A DNA stretch of 64,000 nt from Aliiroseovarius zhejiangensis (GTDB taxonomy: Bacteria > Pseudomonadota > Alphaproteobacteria > Rhodobacterales > Rhodobacteraceae): contig NZ_BNCH01000007.1 of assembly GCF_014656375.1 (NCBI RefSeq), positions 62,001 through 126,000 on the forward strand. Direction: 5' to 3'. Below, in pieces: positions 51,920 to 62,496 of the stretch. The notes below the pieces were generated by a model. It was not told where the DNA came from. It was given only the letters and a program-made list of their open reading frames with translations, and searched no databases. Position numbers and translations under genes: made by a program. The number at the start of each line of letters is the position of its first letter. Position 1 is the first letter of the stretch.

Positions 51920-52966
51920 TTACCCTGTCCCCAATCGTTTGCCCACCCCATCGCGTTTCTGAAGGGGACGCCACCACTCTTCGTTGTCCAGATACCATTG
52001 GACGGTCTTGCGCAGGCCCTCTTCGATCGTCACGGACGGGCGCCAGCCCAGCTCGTCGCGGATACGGGTCGGATCAATGGCATAGCGGGCATCGTGCCCC
52101 GGACGGTCAGTCACGAAGGTGATCAGGTTTTCATAGGGCCCACCATCGCGTGGGCGCAGGTCATCCAGAATACGGCAGAGGGTCGTCACAAGCTCAAGGT
52201 TGGTTCGCTCGTTCTCGCCCCCGATATTGTAGGACCGGCCAATCTTCCCATGCCGGATAACCGTCAGCAACGCATCCGCGTGATCTTCCACATAAAGCCA
52301 GTCACGCACATTCGACCCGTCGCCATAGATCGGAAGCGCCTTGCCCTCGAGCGCGTTCAGGATCACCACCGGGATGAGTTTTTCGGGAAAGTGATATGGC
52401 CCGTAGTTGTTTGAACAATTGGTCAGAACGACCGGCAGGCCATAGGTTTCATGCCAGGCACGCACCAGATGGTCAGACGCCGCCTTGGACGCCGAATACG
52501 GGCTGCGTGGATCATAGGAAGTCTGTTCGGTGAAAAGTTCTTCCTTGTCATCCGACAACGTCCCGAACACCTCGTCTGTCGAAATGTGATGAAATCGGAA
52601 TCCATCCGGTCGGCCGCAATCCTGCCAATAGGCGCGCGCGGCTTCCAGCATATTGAAGGTCCCGTTTATGTTGGTTTCGATGAAATCCGAAGGGCCGTCG
52701 ATTGATCGGTCGACATGGCTCTCTGCCGCAAGGTGCATCACCGCATCGGGCTTATGCCCCTCAAAAACACGATCAAGTGCCGCGCGGTCGCGAATGTCGA
52801 CGTGCTCAAACGCGTAGTTCGGGCTGTTGGACACCGAAGCTACATTCTCGATGCAGGACGCATAGGTCAGAGCATCGACATTGACGATCTCAAGGTTTTC
52901 ACGAATTGCCTGGCGAACGACGGCGGACCCGATAAACCCTGCCCCGCCAGTAACCATTATCTTCAT
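51920..52966 (-). CDS. rmlB: dTDP-glucose 4,6-dehydratase
   Basis: A 348-residue extended SDR enzyme, second step of dTDP-L-rhamnose synthesis. [17 protein letters not shown] is the NAD site, STDEVFGTL the active-site loop, and [15 protein letters not shown] the YxxxK motif. [16 protein letters not shown] is diagnostic for RmlB. It is the first gene of the rmlB-rmlD-rmlA-GT2 operon; rmlC is separate near the right edge of the window. Confidence 0.97.
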   Translation of the reverse strand: MKIMVTGGAGFIGSAVVRQAIRENLEIVNVDALTYASCIENVASVSNSPNYAFEHVDIRDRAALDRVFEGHKPDAVMHLAAESHVDRSIDGPSDFIETNINGTFNMLEAARAYWQDCGRPDGFRFHHISTDEVFGTLSDDKEELFTEQTSYDPRSPYSASKAASDHLVRAWHETYGLPVVLTNCSNNYGPYHFPEKLIPVVILNALEGKALPIYGDGSNVRDWLYVEDHADALLTVIRHGKIGRSYNIGGENERTNLELVTTLCRILDDLRPRDGGPYENLITFVTDRPGHDARYAIDPTRIRDELGWRPSVTIEEGLRKTVQWYLDNEEWWRPLQKRDGVGKRLGTG

Positions 52967-53285
52967 CTCAAAAACCCTTGATCAGTCAAACAACGCATCA
53001 TGCATAAGCGAATTTCATCGGCTATTGCCACCCTTACTGCGCGGGCATTTGTCGTGTTCTAGGGGTAGCCGATGTGAATTTACAAGCCGAAGCCATATTC
53101 TGTCAGGGTAATAGCCCTATCTACCACGCGTGCCCAGGCCAGGATATGTCTCGATGGCACTCGCCTGGACGCTTGTCTTGCACATGGTGGGTAAGGTATC
53201 GGTGCTTTTGAAGAACGTGCTTGTTGGCCTTATTGCGGTCCCGCGACTGCGCTGTCATGCACGGGTAATGGCACAAGGTAATCCG
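52967..53285. promoter_or_regulatory. divergent promoter region between rmlB and the RgpF-like gene
   Basis: About 319 bases between the rmlB start and the chosen start of the RgpF-like gene. The right half (53130-53285) is open in the frame of that gene and could be an N-terminal extension starting at 53130 or 53154, though its composition is less protein-like. The left half holds AT-richer sequence likely to contain both promoters. No further gene is seen. Confidence 0.4.
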
Positions 53286-54392
53286 ATGAGTATCCGGCCC
53301 GGCAAAAGAAACCCGTTCTGGCGCGTTCTGCAATGGGTCGCGTGGGCGGTGTTTCGGGTCCGCTATGTCGCGTTTGACCGGCTCCGGGACCGATGGCGAT
53401 TGCGCGACTATGTCGATGATATAAAAGACGTCGAGGTCTTGTCGGACACCTCCGACGGGGTATTCGCGATCTTCGTCTATTATGAACCGGGCGAAACCGT
53501 GTCCGACAGCGTCCAACGGATCATCCAGATGCTATCCGCGCGGAATGTGAACATCCTGCTGGCCTGCAATCATGCCCTGTCAGACCAGCAACGATCGTTT
53601 TTCAATGACCATTGCCACACGATTATCCTGCGCGGCAATCAGGGTTTCGATTTCGGGTGCTACAAGGACACCGTGAAGCATATGGTCACGGCCGGGCTGA
53701 CCCCGGACCGACTCCTTATCCTGAATGACAGCGTATTTTACGCGTCTCGCGGGTTGGAGGCTTTTGTCGATGCGCTGCTGGACGAGGAAGACGTGATTGT
53801 CGCCTATGAGAACTGGGGAGAAGATTATCACCTTCAGTCCTTCGCGCTGAGCATCAGCGCACATGTTTTTGCCTCCCGCTCATTCCTGGATTTCTGGCGC
53901 AACTACGTCCCATCGAACAACCGGGTGCTTGCAATTGATCTGGGTGAGAAGGGGCTTACACGGGCCATGCTGAACAGCGCCCGAACGACCAAGGTGATCT
54001 ATTCCATTGACAAGCTGCACACCATCCTGACCCAGTCGGGAGGCGTCGATGAGACAATGCTTGAGGCGGTGATCCCCTGGCCCGCAAAAGGTCGGCTGAA
54101 GGACACGCCGCAAAACCCGGAAGATCGGATCGTCGAGGTATGTGGTCATCTTGGGACAACGTCGACCATCCACAGCGGTGCGTATTTCTTTCCGAAATAC
54201 ATGGCGTCTCCGCTGTTCAAGAAAGACCTGGTTTACCGGCGGCGCTTTTCATTGTGGGAAGTAGGTGTCTGGACAAAAGACCTGTTGCCGGAAGACGAGC
54301 GGGAACAGTTTCTGAATCAGCTTCGTTTGAAAGGTGATGCATCGGGGTTGTCTCTGCTGGATAGGTTCAAGTTTACCTATGGCCTGAAGTAA
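53286..54392 (+). CDS. rhamnan synthesis F (RgpF)-like glycosyltransferase
   Basis: A protein of 368 residues (420 if read from 53130). It contains the RgpF/rhamnan-synthesis-F signature: IILRGNQGFDFGCYKDTVKHMV followed by LLILNDSVFYAS. RgpF proteins are rhamnosyltransferases or glycan-assembly enzymes for rhamnose-rich polysaccharides. Its place directly opposite rmlB fits use of dTDP-rhamnose. The ATG at 53286 follows an AAGGT site, but the start is uncertain because three in-frame ATGs lie upstream. The sulfotransferase gene follows after 38 bases. Confidence 0.78.
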   Translation: MSIRPGKRNPFWRVLQWVAWAVFRVRYVAFDRLRDRWRLRDYVDDIKDVEVLSDTSDGVFAIFVYYEPGETVSDSVQRIIQMLSARNVNILLACNHALSDQQRSFFNDHCHTIILRGNQGFDFGCYKDTVKHMVTAGLTPDRLLILNDSVFYASRGLEAFVDALLDEEDVIVAYENWGEDYHLQSFALSISAHVFASRSFLDFWRNYVPSNNRVLAIDLGEKGLTRAMLNSARTTKVIYSIDKLHTILTQSGGVDETMLEAVIPWPAKGRLKDTPQNPEDRIVEVCGHLGTTSTIHSGAYFFPKYMASPLFKKDLVYRRRFSLWEVGVWTKDLLPEDEREQFLNQLRLKGDASGLSLLDRFKFTYGLK

Positions 54393-54430
54393 CCCCTTGC
54401 CCTTTGGCCCTGTGCGGGAAGACGTGAAAG

Positions 54431-55165
54431 ATGAATAAAGTGTCGCCCATAATTGCCTTCGTGCACGTGCCGAAAACGGCCGGGTCGACAGTGAACCACT
54501 ACCTTGCACGCTCGCGGGCACCGGGTCAGGCACATGTCGAATCCCTCTTCTCACAATCACATAAGATACGAGAGAAGATCGCGGGATATGACTGGGTGTC
54601 CGGGCACGTGCCCTTTCCAAAGATGCGCGCCACGCTGACCCGCGTCACCTTCCGCCACATACATTTTTTCACAGCCATTCGCGCGCCGGACGCGCAGGTC
54701 ATGTCTCATTTCAACTGGTTGATCGAAATTCGAAAGCGTGGTCGTTCGTTTTACAACGCTCATCCCCCCCAGATCAAAGAAATCTCTGAACGGATTCGGG
54801 CCGCGGACACGTCCGATCCGCGGCAGATCATCGACCTTCTGCATGGGTCCAGGCAGCTGTTTTTGAACTTTCAATCGCAGATGGTGTTGGGAAAACGTCA
54901 CCCCACGACATCACTCGATGAGCTGGAACAGCGACTTCGGGTTTACGAGTTGATCGCGACCGAAGCGACACTTCCCACCTTGATCGAGCGTGTATCGGGG
55001 CAGGCCTATCAGCCTAAGAAACGCAAGAATGTCAGCCCTTATCATTTTCCGAAAGACGTGTTCCAAGACCAACGCCTTCTGGAATTTCTTCACGAAGAGA
55101 ATGCATGCGATTTCGCGCTTTATGACTTTGTTCAGTCGCGCAGTGCTGAACAGAACATTCGCTGA
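54431..55165 (+). CDS. sulfotransferase family 2-type protein
   Basis: A 244-residue protein beginning with IIAFVHVPKTAGSTVN, the 5'-phosphosulfate-binding loop (H12 to T20) of the Sulfotransfer_2 family. The 3'-phosphate loop is around FTAIRAPDAQVMSHFNWL. It should transfer sulfate from PAPS to a sugar hydroxyl. Next to an RgpF-like gene in a capsule locus, the likely acceptor is the rhamnose-containing glycan. The end converges on kpsT with a 13-base gap. Confidence 0.84.
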   Translation: MNKVSPIIAFVHVPKTAGSTVNHYLARSRAPGQAHVESLFSQSHKIREKIAGYDWVSGHVPFPKMRATLTRVTFRHIHFFTAIRAPDAQVMSHFNWLIEIRKRGRSFYNAHPPQIKEISERIRAADTSDPRQIIDLLHGSRQLFLNFQSQMVLGKRHPTTSLDELEQRLRVYELIATEATLPTLIERVSGQAYQPKKRKNVSPYHFPKDVFQDQRLLEFLHEENACDFALYDFVQSRSAEQNIR

Positions 55166-55178
55166 ACCATTCGCATGA

Positions 55179-55838
55179 TCAACGCGTGCTCATGTAATCC
55201 TCGTGGAACGCAATCGCGTCTTCGACCGCATCAAACCACTGGGCATGGCCATCAACAATGACCACACCTGAATCACAGAGGTCCTTCATCAGCGGCATCG
55301 AGTGCGAAACAATGATCGCCGCGCTTGCCCCGATACGGTCCCGCAAAATCCGCTTGCTGCGCTTGCGGAAGGACGCGTCACCGACCGATGTTACTTCGTC
55401 AATCAGATAGGTGTCAAAATTGATCCCCATCGACACTCCAAAGGCGAGGCGGGATTTCATTCCCGCCGAATAGGTGCGGACCGGCGCGTGGAAATGTCCA
55501 CCAAGGCGTGCGAAATCCATCACGTAGTCGATCAATTCGTCTGTATCGACGCCATAGACCCGCGCAACAAACCGTGTGTTTTGGGCACCGGTCAATTCCG
55601 GGTGAAAGCTGCCCTTGAAGCCGACCGGCCATGAAATCGACCCATCGGATTCGATAGAGCCGGAATCCGGATCTTCGACACCCGCGATCATCCGAAGCAG
55701 GGTCGATTTGCCCGCACCGTTTCTGCCGAACAATCCAACCGACTTTCCTGTAGGAAATGTCAGGTTGATGTTGTGCGCAACCGTTTTCCCCTGACCCTTG
55801 ATATAGTAGGTTTTCCACAAGTCGTGGATCTTGATCAT
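55179..55838 (-). CDS. kpsT: capsular polysaccharide ABC transporter ATP-binding protein KpsT
   Basis: A 219-residue ABC ATPase. Walker A is GLFGRNGAGKST (residues 36-46), the signature is TYSAGMKSRLAFG and Walker B is YLIDEVTSVGD. These variants are typical of KpsT/CtrD-type capsule exporters. With KpsM it drives the finished glycan across the inner membrane. Its ATG shares one base with the kpsE stop (TGATG). Confidence 0.93.
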   Translation of the reverse strand: MIKIHDLWKTYYIKGQGKTVAHNINLTFPTGKSVGLFGRNGAGKSTLLRMIAGVEDPDSGSIESDGSISWPVGFKGSFHPELTGAQNTRFVARVYGVDTDELIDYVMDFARLGGHFHAPVRTYSAGMKSRLAFGVSMGINFDTYLIDEVTSVGDASFRKRSKRILRDRIGASAAIIVSHSMPLMKDLCDSGVVIVDGHAQWFDAVEDAIAFHEDYMSTR

Positions 55839-57244
55839 CAGCGGCGGTCCTTGATTGCATAGAAGATCAGGACACCGATCGCCCAGGTAAACAACAGAAA
55901 TGCCCCAAGCACACCAAGCATCAGGGCTTTCTGCGGATACTCGGCCCGTTCGGCCAGGGTCGGCTTGATATAGGCCGCCAGATAACGGCTTTGTCGCTGG
56001 GCTTCGATTTTCGCCGAATCCAGTGCCGCCAGAGCCGCAAGATACGTCTGCTCGGCGAATTCGCGTTCGACGGCCAGTCTTTCGTATTCACCCACAAGGG
56101 TCGAGAAGTTCCGTTCTGCCGAGCTGTCCGCGCCATATTTCAGACGCTCTTCTTCGATGCGTTCGCGAATGACCTCGATACGCAATTCGGCCTGCGCCAT
56201 GCGCGGATCGTTTGCGCCCGCACTTTCCCGCAGCAGATCGAAAGTGATCAGGGCATCCGAGAGTTTCGCCTGCAATGCCGACATCAGGCCCGTCTGGCCA
56301 CCGATTTCAGCGGCAGGGTCGACGATCTGATTGCGCGAGCGGAATTCGGTGATCGCCTGACGCGCTTCCTTCAGCCGTTCAACCGCGAAATCCAGCTCTT
56401 CGCTGGCATATCGTGTTGCATCCGCGCGGGCGTCGGCGCTCAGGTCGTTGATCATGGCTGAGCTGCGATCAAAGATGCGTTCCGCAATATCCTTGGCCGT
56501 CTGCGGGTGAAATGCATGCACCCGGACTTCGATCAGGCCCGTTCCGCTGTCATAGAAAATCTTGACGACCCGCGACCAGTATTCCGCAAGATCCTCGATC
56601 GTGCCTTCTGGATCGAACGAGAAATACGGATCAGTTTCATAGCTGGCCGCATAGATCGAGCGCAGGTCGATCTCATCATCAATGATGCTGACCAGTTCGC
56701 GGCTTTGGATGAACTCGTACAGAATGTCGGTGTCTTCGGACCCACCGCTGCCAAACGCACTCAGCCCGCCCAGAAGATCGGACGCCGAGCTCACATCTTC
56801 CGATCGCACCGTGAATGCCACATAGGACACGTACTGATCCAGCGCCCGCGCATAAAGATACCAGGCCGCAAACAGCAAGGGCAGAAGAACCACGACGAAA
56901 AAACTGGCCATGACAGCCCTGTGACGCGGTTTGATCCGGGCGGGTTGCGCCATCGGGGCGACCATCACTTTGGGTTCTTTGGGTGTTTCGGACTTGGGAG
57001 CGGCTTTCGCTGCTTGGGCTTGTGGCGCCGGCGTCACGGCACCCTGGTTCGCTTTCTGATCAGTGTCGTGTTCGGCGTCCGTCCGCGGCGTATCCCCCGA
57101 GGTCGCAGGCGCATCGGGCGTCGAAGCGGCGGGTGTCGCAGCAGCCTGCCGATCAGGCGACGTGTCGGAAGACTGCATATCGCCATCCGCTGATCCGGGC
57201 TGGGCAGCTTGGGTGTCAATCTTGGCAGCTTCGGGTTTGTTCAT
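55838..57244 (-). CDS. kpsE: capsule polysaccharide export inner-membrane protein KpsE
   Basis: A 468-residue polysaccharide co-polymerase-like protein. A cytoplasmic N-terminal tail of about 105 residues, very rich in Ala, Pro, Thr, Asp and Gln and probably disordered, precedes TM1 (about 109-131, VMASFFVVVLLPLLFAAWYLY). A long periplasmic coiled-coil region follows and a second TM lies near the C-terminus (LMLGVLGAFLLFTWAIGVLIFY). It bridges the KpsMT transporter to the outer-membrane channel. The ATG at 57244 is preferred over the frame opening at 57292. Confidence 0.9.
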   Translation of the reverse strand: MNKPEAAKIDTQAAQPGSADGDMQSSDTSPDRQAAATPAASTPDAPATSGDTPRTDAEHDTDQKANQGAVTPAPQAQAAKAAPKSETPKEPKVMVAPMAQPARIKPRHRAVMASFFVVVLLPLLFAAWYLYARALDQYVSYVAFTVRSEDVSSASDLLGGLSAFGSGGSEDTDILYEFIQSRELVSIIDDEIDLRSIYAASYETDPYFSFDPEGTIEDLAEYWSRVVKIFYDSGTGLIEVRVHAFHPQTAKDIAERIFDRSSAMINDLSADARADATRYASEELDFAVERLKEARQAITEFRSRNQIVDPAAEIGGQTGLMSALQAKLSDALITFDLLRESAGANDPRMAQAELRIEVIRERIEEERLKYGADSSAERNFSTLVGEYERLAVEREFAEQTYLAALAALDSAKIEAQRQSRYLAAYIKPTLAERAEYPQKALMLGVLGAFLLFTWAIGVLIFYAIKDRR

Positions 57245-57498
57245 GGGGTATCCTTCGCAGACGCCGTTCTCGTAGTGTTGGGCGACAACCAATTCGCGTC
57301 TTTTTGTCTGCCCGCATCTTTCCCGAGTGTATCAATGCTTTCGGTGACAGTTGTAAATCATTCGTCTGGCAGCTTCCACGGCAGTATGGACCGGTGGCTT
57401 ATAGCATTGAAACATTTTCCGTTAAAAGGGCAATTGTCGCGGTCGCGCCAGCCAGTTTCCGCTTGCGATCATCCGACGGATGAAGGCAAAAGACGCTT
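57245..57498. promoter_or_regulatory. divergent promoter region between kpsE and kpsM
   Basis: This 254-base gap separates kpsE from kpsM and carries promoters for both export units. It contains CATCCG-A-CGGATG (57470-57482), a perfect 6-base inverted repeat with a one-base centre lying 17 bases before the kpsM start. No gene is seen. Confidence 0.4.
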
Positions 57499-58293
57499 AT
57501 GAGCTTCAAGGCAGAGGGCCTGCACGCCCGTAACTTCAAGACGTGGCGCACAGTCATAGCGCTGATGTTGCGCGAAATGGCGACAAGCTATGGGCGATCG
57601 CCCGGGGGCTATCTTTGGGCCATCCTGGAGCCGGTCGGCGGCCTGGCGGTCATGACCATTGCCTTTTCGATGGCCTTCAGGTCACCGGCATTGGGAAACA
57701 ATTTTCCATTGTTCTATGCCACCGGTTTTCTGCCATTCATGATGTATATGGACGTATCCAACAAGATCTCCAACTCGATCACCTTCTCGCGGCAGTTGCT
57801 GTTCTATCCCTCGGTCACCTATCTGGATGCAATCATCGCGCGCCTGTTGCTGAACGGTCTGACCCAGCTGCTTGTTTTCTATATGTTGATGTATGGCTTG
57901 CTGACGATTTTCGACACGGGCAATATTTTGAACTATGCGGCCATCCTGAATGCGCTTGGCATGGCGCTGGTTCTTGCGTTTGGCGTCGGTGTAATGAACT
58001 GCTTTCTGCTCACACGCTTTCCGATCTGGCAGCGCGTATGGTCAATCATCACGCGGCCCCTGTTCATCATCTCGACGATCTTCTTCATTCTGGAAAGCAT
58101 CCCGCAACCCTTTCGCGACTATCTGGCCCTGAACCCGCTGGTGCATGTTGTCGGAGAGATGCGGCGCGGGTTTTACGCGACTTATGATGCCACCTGGGTC
58201 AATCCGGCCTTCGTATATGGCGTTGGTCTGGTTCTCGCCACTTTGGGCCTTATTTTTCTGGCACGCTATCACCGCGAGATCCTCAACCGCTGA
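57499..58293 (+). CDS. kpsM: capsular polysaccharide ABC transporter permease KpsM
   Basis: A 264-residue ABC-2-type permease with six hydrophobic segments. MLREMATSYGRSPGGYLWAILEPVGGLAVMTI and LFYPSVTYLDAIIARLLLN are typical of KpsM/Wzm-like capsule exporters. It pairs with KpsT, whose gene lies on the opposite strand 1.7 kb away with kpsE between. The split of permease and ATPase on two divergent units is less common than the usual kpsMT order. Confidence 0.93.
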   Translation: MSFKAEGLHARNFKTWRTVIALMLREMATSYGRSPGGYLWAILEPVGGLAVMTIAFSMAFRSPALGNNFPLFYATGFLPFMMYMDVSNKISNSITFSRQLLFYPSVTYLDAIIARLLLNGLTQLLVFYMLMYGLLTIFDTGNILNYAAILNALGMALVLAFGVGVMNCFLLTRFPIWQRVWSIITRPLFIISTIFFILESIPQPFRDYLALNPLVHVVGEMRRGFYATYDATWVNPAFVYGVGLVLATLGLIFLARYHREILNR

Positions 58294-58433
58294 CGGTGGA
58301 TCCGACCGGCTTGAGTCGACAAGTCCTAACATTTGCCTAAAATCCCTTGCGCTTACTCTGGCGAGTAAATCGCACATTAAGACTTGGTCCTCACGATACC
58401 CGTAACAGTTGGGGTGTATACGAGGGGGTCGGG

Positions 58434-61400
58434 GTGGCCAATCTGGTATTGTCCGGCACTCTGCGCAGTGCCGCATTAAACTATGTCTCTAACGTCACGG
58501 ATCTAGAGATCTCGCTCTGGAATGGTGACGCTTTCCTGTACGCCTCGACGGGTGCATGGGGTGGGGCGACGGTGTTCAAGCTGGCATCATCTGATGCTGT
58601 GACGCTTGTCGATCAGGTCGCCTATACCTATTCGACACTGGCATCCCCCACTGCGCAGATGGAGCTTATCCAGACTGACGGCGGGGCTTACCTTTTACCG
58701 TTCGGTATCTATGACTGGACACTCGGCGCATTAGAACTGGAAACCAACGGCGGGCTGGGAGCGACGCAACACTTTACCTGGGGGGAAGGCGGTGTGGGCA
58801 ACCTCAGCGCGCTCACCTCGACAGTGTTGGACGGTCAGGTGCATTTTTATGCGGCAAACGCCCAGAGTACCGGTTTCAACCACTATACCCTGTCGCAAGA
58901 GCTGTCGCTGGAACTCGCGACTGAACAAAGCACGGCATCCGGATCGAACGCGGCCGATCTGGTGGACATGGCGGTGGTCCAGGTCAGAGACAGTAAAATC
59001 CTGCTTGCGTTATCCGACCATCAGGACGGCATCATCAGCTATCATCTGGGCGAAGACGGAACGCCGACTGAGGTGGGCGTGTTGTCCGCCCAAAACTATT
59101 TTCCGATTTCGGCGCCGACCGCGCTGACCTCCGGGCAGGTTCTGGACAGGACGTTCAGCGTGATCGCAAGTGCGGGCAGTTCATCGCTGACCGTCGTCGA
59201 GGTGCTTGAAGATGGCGAACTGATCGCCACGGATCACGTTCTTGACAATGTATGGACCCGGTTTTCGAACGTCACAGAGATTGCCTCGGCCCAAGTGGGG
59301 GATGCGCTCTTCGTGGCCGCAGGCGGCGGCGATGACGGCGTTTCCCTGTTCACGCTTCTGCCCAGCGGCATGCTGGTCCATCTGGACACGATCTGGGACA
59401 CGCAGGACAGCGCGTTGCAAAATGTTTCGGCCCTGGCGATGACCCATTCAGACGGTTCACTCAGGATTTTCGCGACCAGCGAGACCGAACGCGGGATCAC
59501 CAAGCTGAACTACAGCCTGGAAAATATGGGCGTCACGGTGGCCGGCGATGGCACGACCACAATCCTGAACGGAACATCTGGCAATGATCAGATTGATGGC
59601 GGTCTATGGAGCGAGCATCTCTCGGGTGGGGCGGGTAACGATATCCTGCGCGATGGTGTGGGCGAAGATACGTTGACCGGCGGCGCAGGGGCGGATGTAT
59701 TCGTGTTGGCTGCGGACAATATGCTGGATACGATCACGGATTACCAAGTCGGCATAGACCAGTTGAACCTGTCCGAGTTCCATATGCTTTATGATGTTTC
59801 GCAATTGCAAATTTCCAGCCGTTCCTGGGGTGCGGAGATCACCTTCCGTGGCGAGATCACTCGTATCTACAGCGCCAACGGACAATCGCTTGATGCCAGC
59901 GACTTCACGACGTTCGACAGTCTCAGGTTGAACCGTCCGCCAAACGGCTTCCAGTTTATACCTGAGACGAAATACGGGACAGAGAATGACGACGTTCTGG
60001 GTGGGGATGAGGGTACAGAGACGCTGCATGGCCTGGGCGGTGACGATCTGTTCACCTGGTCGCTTGGGGCTGACGTCTTTTATGGCGGTGACGGCACGGA
60101 CACAGCCTCTTACGTCAACGCCCCGACCGCCGTCATGATTGATCTGGGCAAGCGCCACGCCTCTGGTGCTGCGGATGGGGACATCTTCTATTCGATTGAA
60201 CGGTATCTCGGTTCTGCTTTCGACGACATCCTGATTGGCGATGCAGGTGCGAACATCCTGATCGGAGGGGGTGGAAACGACACGCTTGAGGGCGGGCTTG
60301 GTGTTGATGTGCTTGATGGCGGAGCAGGCCGCGACATTGCCTCCTACGCGAAAGCGCAAATCTCGGTCACCATAAACCTGGAAACTGGGTATTTTTCCGG
60401 GGCAGCCCACGGTGACACATTGATCAGCATCGAGAACGTGGTTGGTACAGATTTTCGGGACACAATTGTCGGGGATAGCACGGCGAACCGCCTTTCGGGT
60501 CGCGATGGCAATGACAGGCTGACGGGTGGTGGTGGCGACGATCGGCTGATCGGCGGCGATGGGGATGACGTTTTGGACGGCGGGACGGGTGCGGACATCC
60601 TGGACGGCGGGTCGGGTCAGGACTGGGCAGATTACCGACTGACGGGCGCGGGGGTGCTGATCAACCTCACCACGCATGTCGGCGGATGGGGCGCTGATGG
60701 AGACCAGTTTTCCTCGATCGAACACGTCTATGGCAGCGCCCATGACGACGAGATTCATGGACATGCCTACACCAACACACTGGAGGGGCTGGACGGGAAC
60801 GATAGGCTTTACGGCCATGACGGCGATGACTTGCTGAAAGGCGGCGACGGCGACGATCAGCTTCAAGGCGGCAACGGAAACGATCGCCTTTACGGAGGAG
60901 AAGGGGCGGATCACCTGAAAGGGGGCAGCGGCCACGACCAGCTTTACGGCGGGGTCGGTGATGACCAGATCCTGGGGGATAGTGGGAATGATCGGCTCTA
61001 TGGATGGCGCGGGAACGACATTCTGAATGGTGGTCATGGAAATGACAGTTTGTACGGCTCCTATGGCAATGATCGGTTGATCGACGTGAGCGGGTCAGAC
61101 AGGTATTTTGGCGGACAGGGGTTTGATTTTATAGACTATTCGGCGCACTCCAAATCGGTCCGCATCGACCTTGCAGCAGGTAGGGGTTCTGGCGCAGCCT
61201 ACGGAGATAGCTACAATGACATCGAGGGGGCGGTCGGGGGGGCCGCATCTGATACACTCATTGGTCATTCTGGGCGCAACATTTTTTACGGTCGAAACGG
61301 CAACGACCGATTCTACGGGTCTGGTGGAAATGACACGATTTATGGGGAAAGCGGCAAAGACACACTGTTTGGCGGCAAAGGTAACGACACACTAATTGGC

Positions 61401-62360
61401 GGAAGCGGCTCTGATGTATTGAAAGGGCAATATGGCAACGATCTGTTGCAAGGTGGCACCGGTGCCGACAAGCTATATGGCGGCAAAGGGTCGGATACTG
61501 CTGACTATCGCGATGCGGGTTCCCGTGTGACCATCAACCTCGCGACAAACAGCAATGGTGGCGCGGCATCTGGCGACAAATTGTATTCGATTGAGAACGT
61601 GCATGGGTCCAACTGGAATGATCATCTGAAGGGAAACAAGTGGACCAACGTTTTGCATGGCTGGAACGGCGACGACCGTCTGTATGCCGCGGGAGGCAAT
61701 GATCGAGTTTATGGTGATTATGGTGATGACACCATCGTGGCTGGCACTGGATCAAACCGTTACTATGGGGGCAAAGGAAATGACACTCTGGACCTGATCA
61801 AGTTCGACTCGGGTGCAGATGTTTGGCTGTATCACAACAAGGGTGGCCGCGCCCTTTCTGGCAATAAGATCTATCAGATCGAAAACGTTGAAGGCACAAA
61901 ATATAGGGATCACTTGCACGGAAACGCACAAGACAACCTGCTGAATGGTCGCGGCGGGAACGACAAACTACGCGGCAACAGAGGCTCAGACGAGCTTCAT
62001 GGAAAAAGCGGAAACGATAAAATCTATGGCAACTACGGTTCCGACCGATTGTATGGCGGCAAGGGTCGCGATGTCGTCGATGGAGGTCGCCACGACGACA
62101 TCCTGACCGGCGGCGCGGATGCCGACACGTTCATCTTTCAACATGGTCATGATGTCATCACCGATTTTGAAACCGATCTGGACACAGTTAGGCTTAGCCG
62201 TTCGTTGCTCGGGTCCACCCTGACGGAACCTGCCCGACTTGCCAGCATCGCCGAGGTGCAGGCAGGTGGGGTGCTGATGGACTTCGGCAATGGCAACTCG
62301 TTGTTTTTCGAGGATGTCGAAACCTTTGCCGAACTGGAAAGCTCTATCCTTTGGTACTGA
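58434..62360 (+). CDS. giant RTX calcium-binding secreted protein with beta-propeller-like N-terminus
   Basis: A protein of about 1308 residues without a signal peptide, as expected for type I secretion. Residues 1-390 are repeated beta-strand modules (such as [25 protein letters not shown]) that look like a propeller. Residues about 400-1230 hold many GGxGxDxxx nonapeptides interleaved with six longer units. The C-terminus ([22 protein letters not shown]) resembles RTX secretion signals. The GTG at 58434 follows GAGGGGG; the in-frame ATG at 58347 is less likely. No type I secretion genes are in the window. A role as surface adhesin or capsule-linked protein is inference. Confidence 0.85.
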   Translation: MANLVLSGTLRSAALNYVSNVTDLEISLWNGDAFLYASTGAWGGATVFKLASSDAVTLVDQVAYTYSTLASPTAQMELIQTDGGAYLLPFGIYDWTLGALELETNGGLGATQHFTWGEGGVGNLSALTSTVLDGQVHFYAANAQSTGFNHYTLSQELSLELATEQSTASGSNAADLVDMAVVQVRDSKILLALSDHQDGIISYHLGEDGTPTEVGVLSAQNYFPISAPTALTSGQVLDRTFSVIASAGSSSLTVVEVLEDGELIATDHVLDNVWTRFSNVTEIASAQVGDALFVAAGGGDDGVSLFTLLPSGMLVHLDTIWDTQDSALQNVSALAMTHSDGSLRIFATSETERGITKLNYSLENMGVTVAGDGTTTILNGTSGNDQIDGGLWSEHLSGGAGNDILRDGVGEDTLTGGAGADVFVLAADNMLDTITDYQVGIDQLNLSEFHMLYDVSQLQISSRSWGAEITFRGEITRIYSANGQSLDASDFTTFDSLRLNRPPNGFQFIPETKYGTENDDVLGGDEGTETLHGLGGDDLFTWSLGADVFYGGDGTDTASYVNAPTAVMIDLGKRHASGAADGDIFYSIERYLGSAFDDILIGDAGANILIGGGGNDTLEGGLGVDVLDGGAGRDIASYAKAQISVTINLETGYFSGAAHGDTLISIENVVGTDFRDTIVGDSTANRLSGRDGNDRLTGGGGDDRLIGGDGDDVLDGGTGADILDGGSGQDWADYRLTGAGVLINLTTHVGGWGADGDQFSSIEHVYGSAHDDEIHGHAYTNTLEGLDGNDRLYGHDGDDLLKGGDGDDQLQGGNGNDRLYGGEGADHLKGGSGHDQLYGGVGDDQILGDSGNDRLYGWRGNDILNGGHGNDSLYGSYGNDRLIDVSGSDRYFGGQGFDFIDYSAHSKSVRIDLAAGRGSGAAYGDSYNDIEGAVGGAASDTLIGHSGRNIFYGRNGNDRFYGSGGNDTIYGESGKDTLFGGKGNDTLIGGSGSDVLKGQYGNDLLQGGTGADKLYGGKGSDTADYRDAGSRVTINLATNSNGGAASGDKLYSIENVHGSNWNDHLKGNKWTNVLHGWNGDDRLYAAGGNDRVYGDYGDDTIVAGTGSNRYYGGKGNDTLDLIKFDSGADVWLYHNKGGRALSGNKIYQIENVEGTKYRDHLHGNAQDNLLNGRGGNDKLRGNRGSDELHGKSGNDKIYGNYGSDRLYGGKGRDVVDGGRHDDILTGGADADTFIFQHGHDVITDFETDLDTVRLSRSLLGSTLTEPARLASIAEVQAGGVLMDFGNGNSLFFEDVETFAELESSILWY
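60080..62130 (+). repeat. six long-period repeat units inside the RTX gene
   Basis: A unit of the form V-x-I-x-L ... SGAAxGD ... IENVxGS ... NxLxGxxGNDxLxG recurs six times, with the first strand of each encoded near 60131, 60365, 60652, 61158, 61525 and 61818. Between units lie variable numbers of RTX nonapeptides, so the spacing is irregular. The repeats are at the protein level and diverged in DNA, so this is not a tandem DNA repeat. Confidence 0.8.
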
Positions 62361-62496
62361 CGCAGGTCGAGTCTTTGGCAGCTGGGACCACAGATAGACC
62401 CTCTTGGCGGCAAGGCTGACCGAACGCCAGTTGCGCAATCAATTAACCTTTTCGACACATGACTTTGCAGGGAAACCAGCCTTTGCGGAGAGCCCC

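Noticed and set aside
59604-61037. 477-codon minus-strand frame opposite the RTX repeats
   Set aside because: It arises from the repetitive Gly/Asp codons of the RTX gene read backwards; its Val/Ile-rich pseudo-repeats mirror the nonapeptides.
60080-62130. Possible CRISPR or tandem DNA repeat array
   Set aside because: Repetition is at the protein level (RTX nonapeptides) with diverged DNA; no constant direct repeat with unique spacers.
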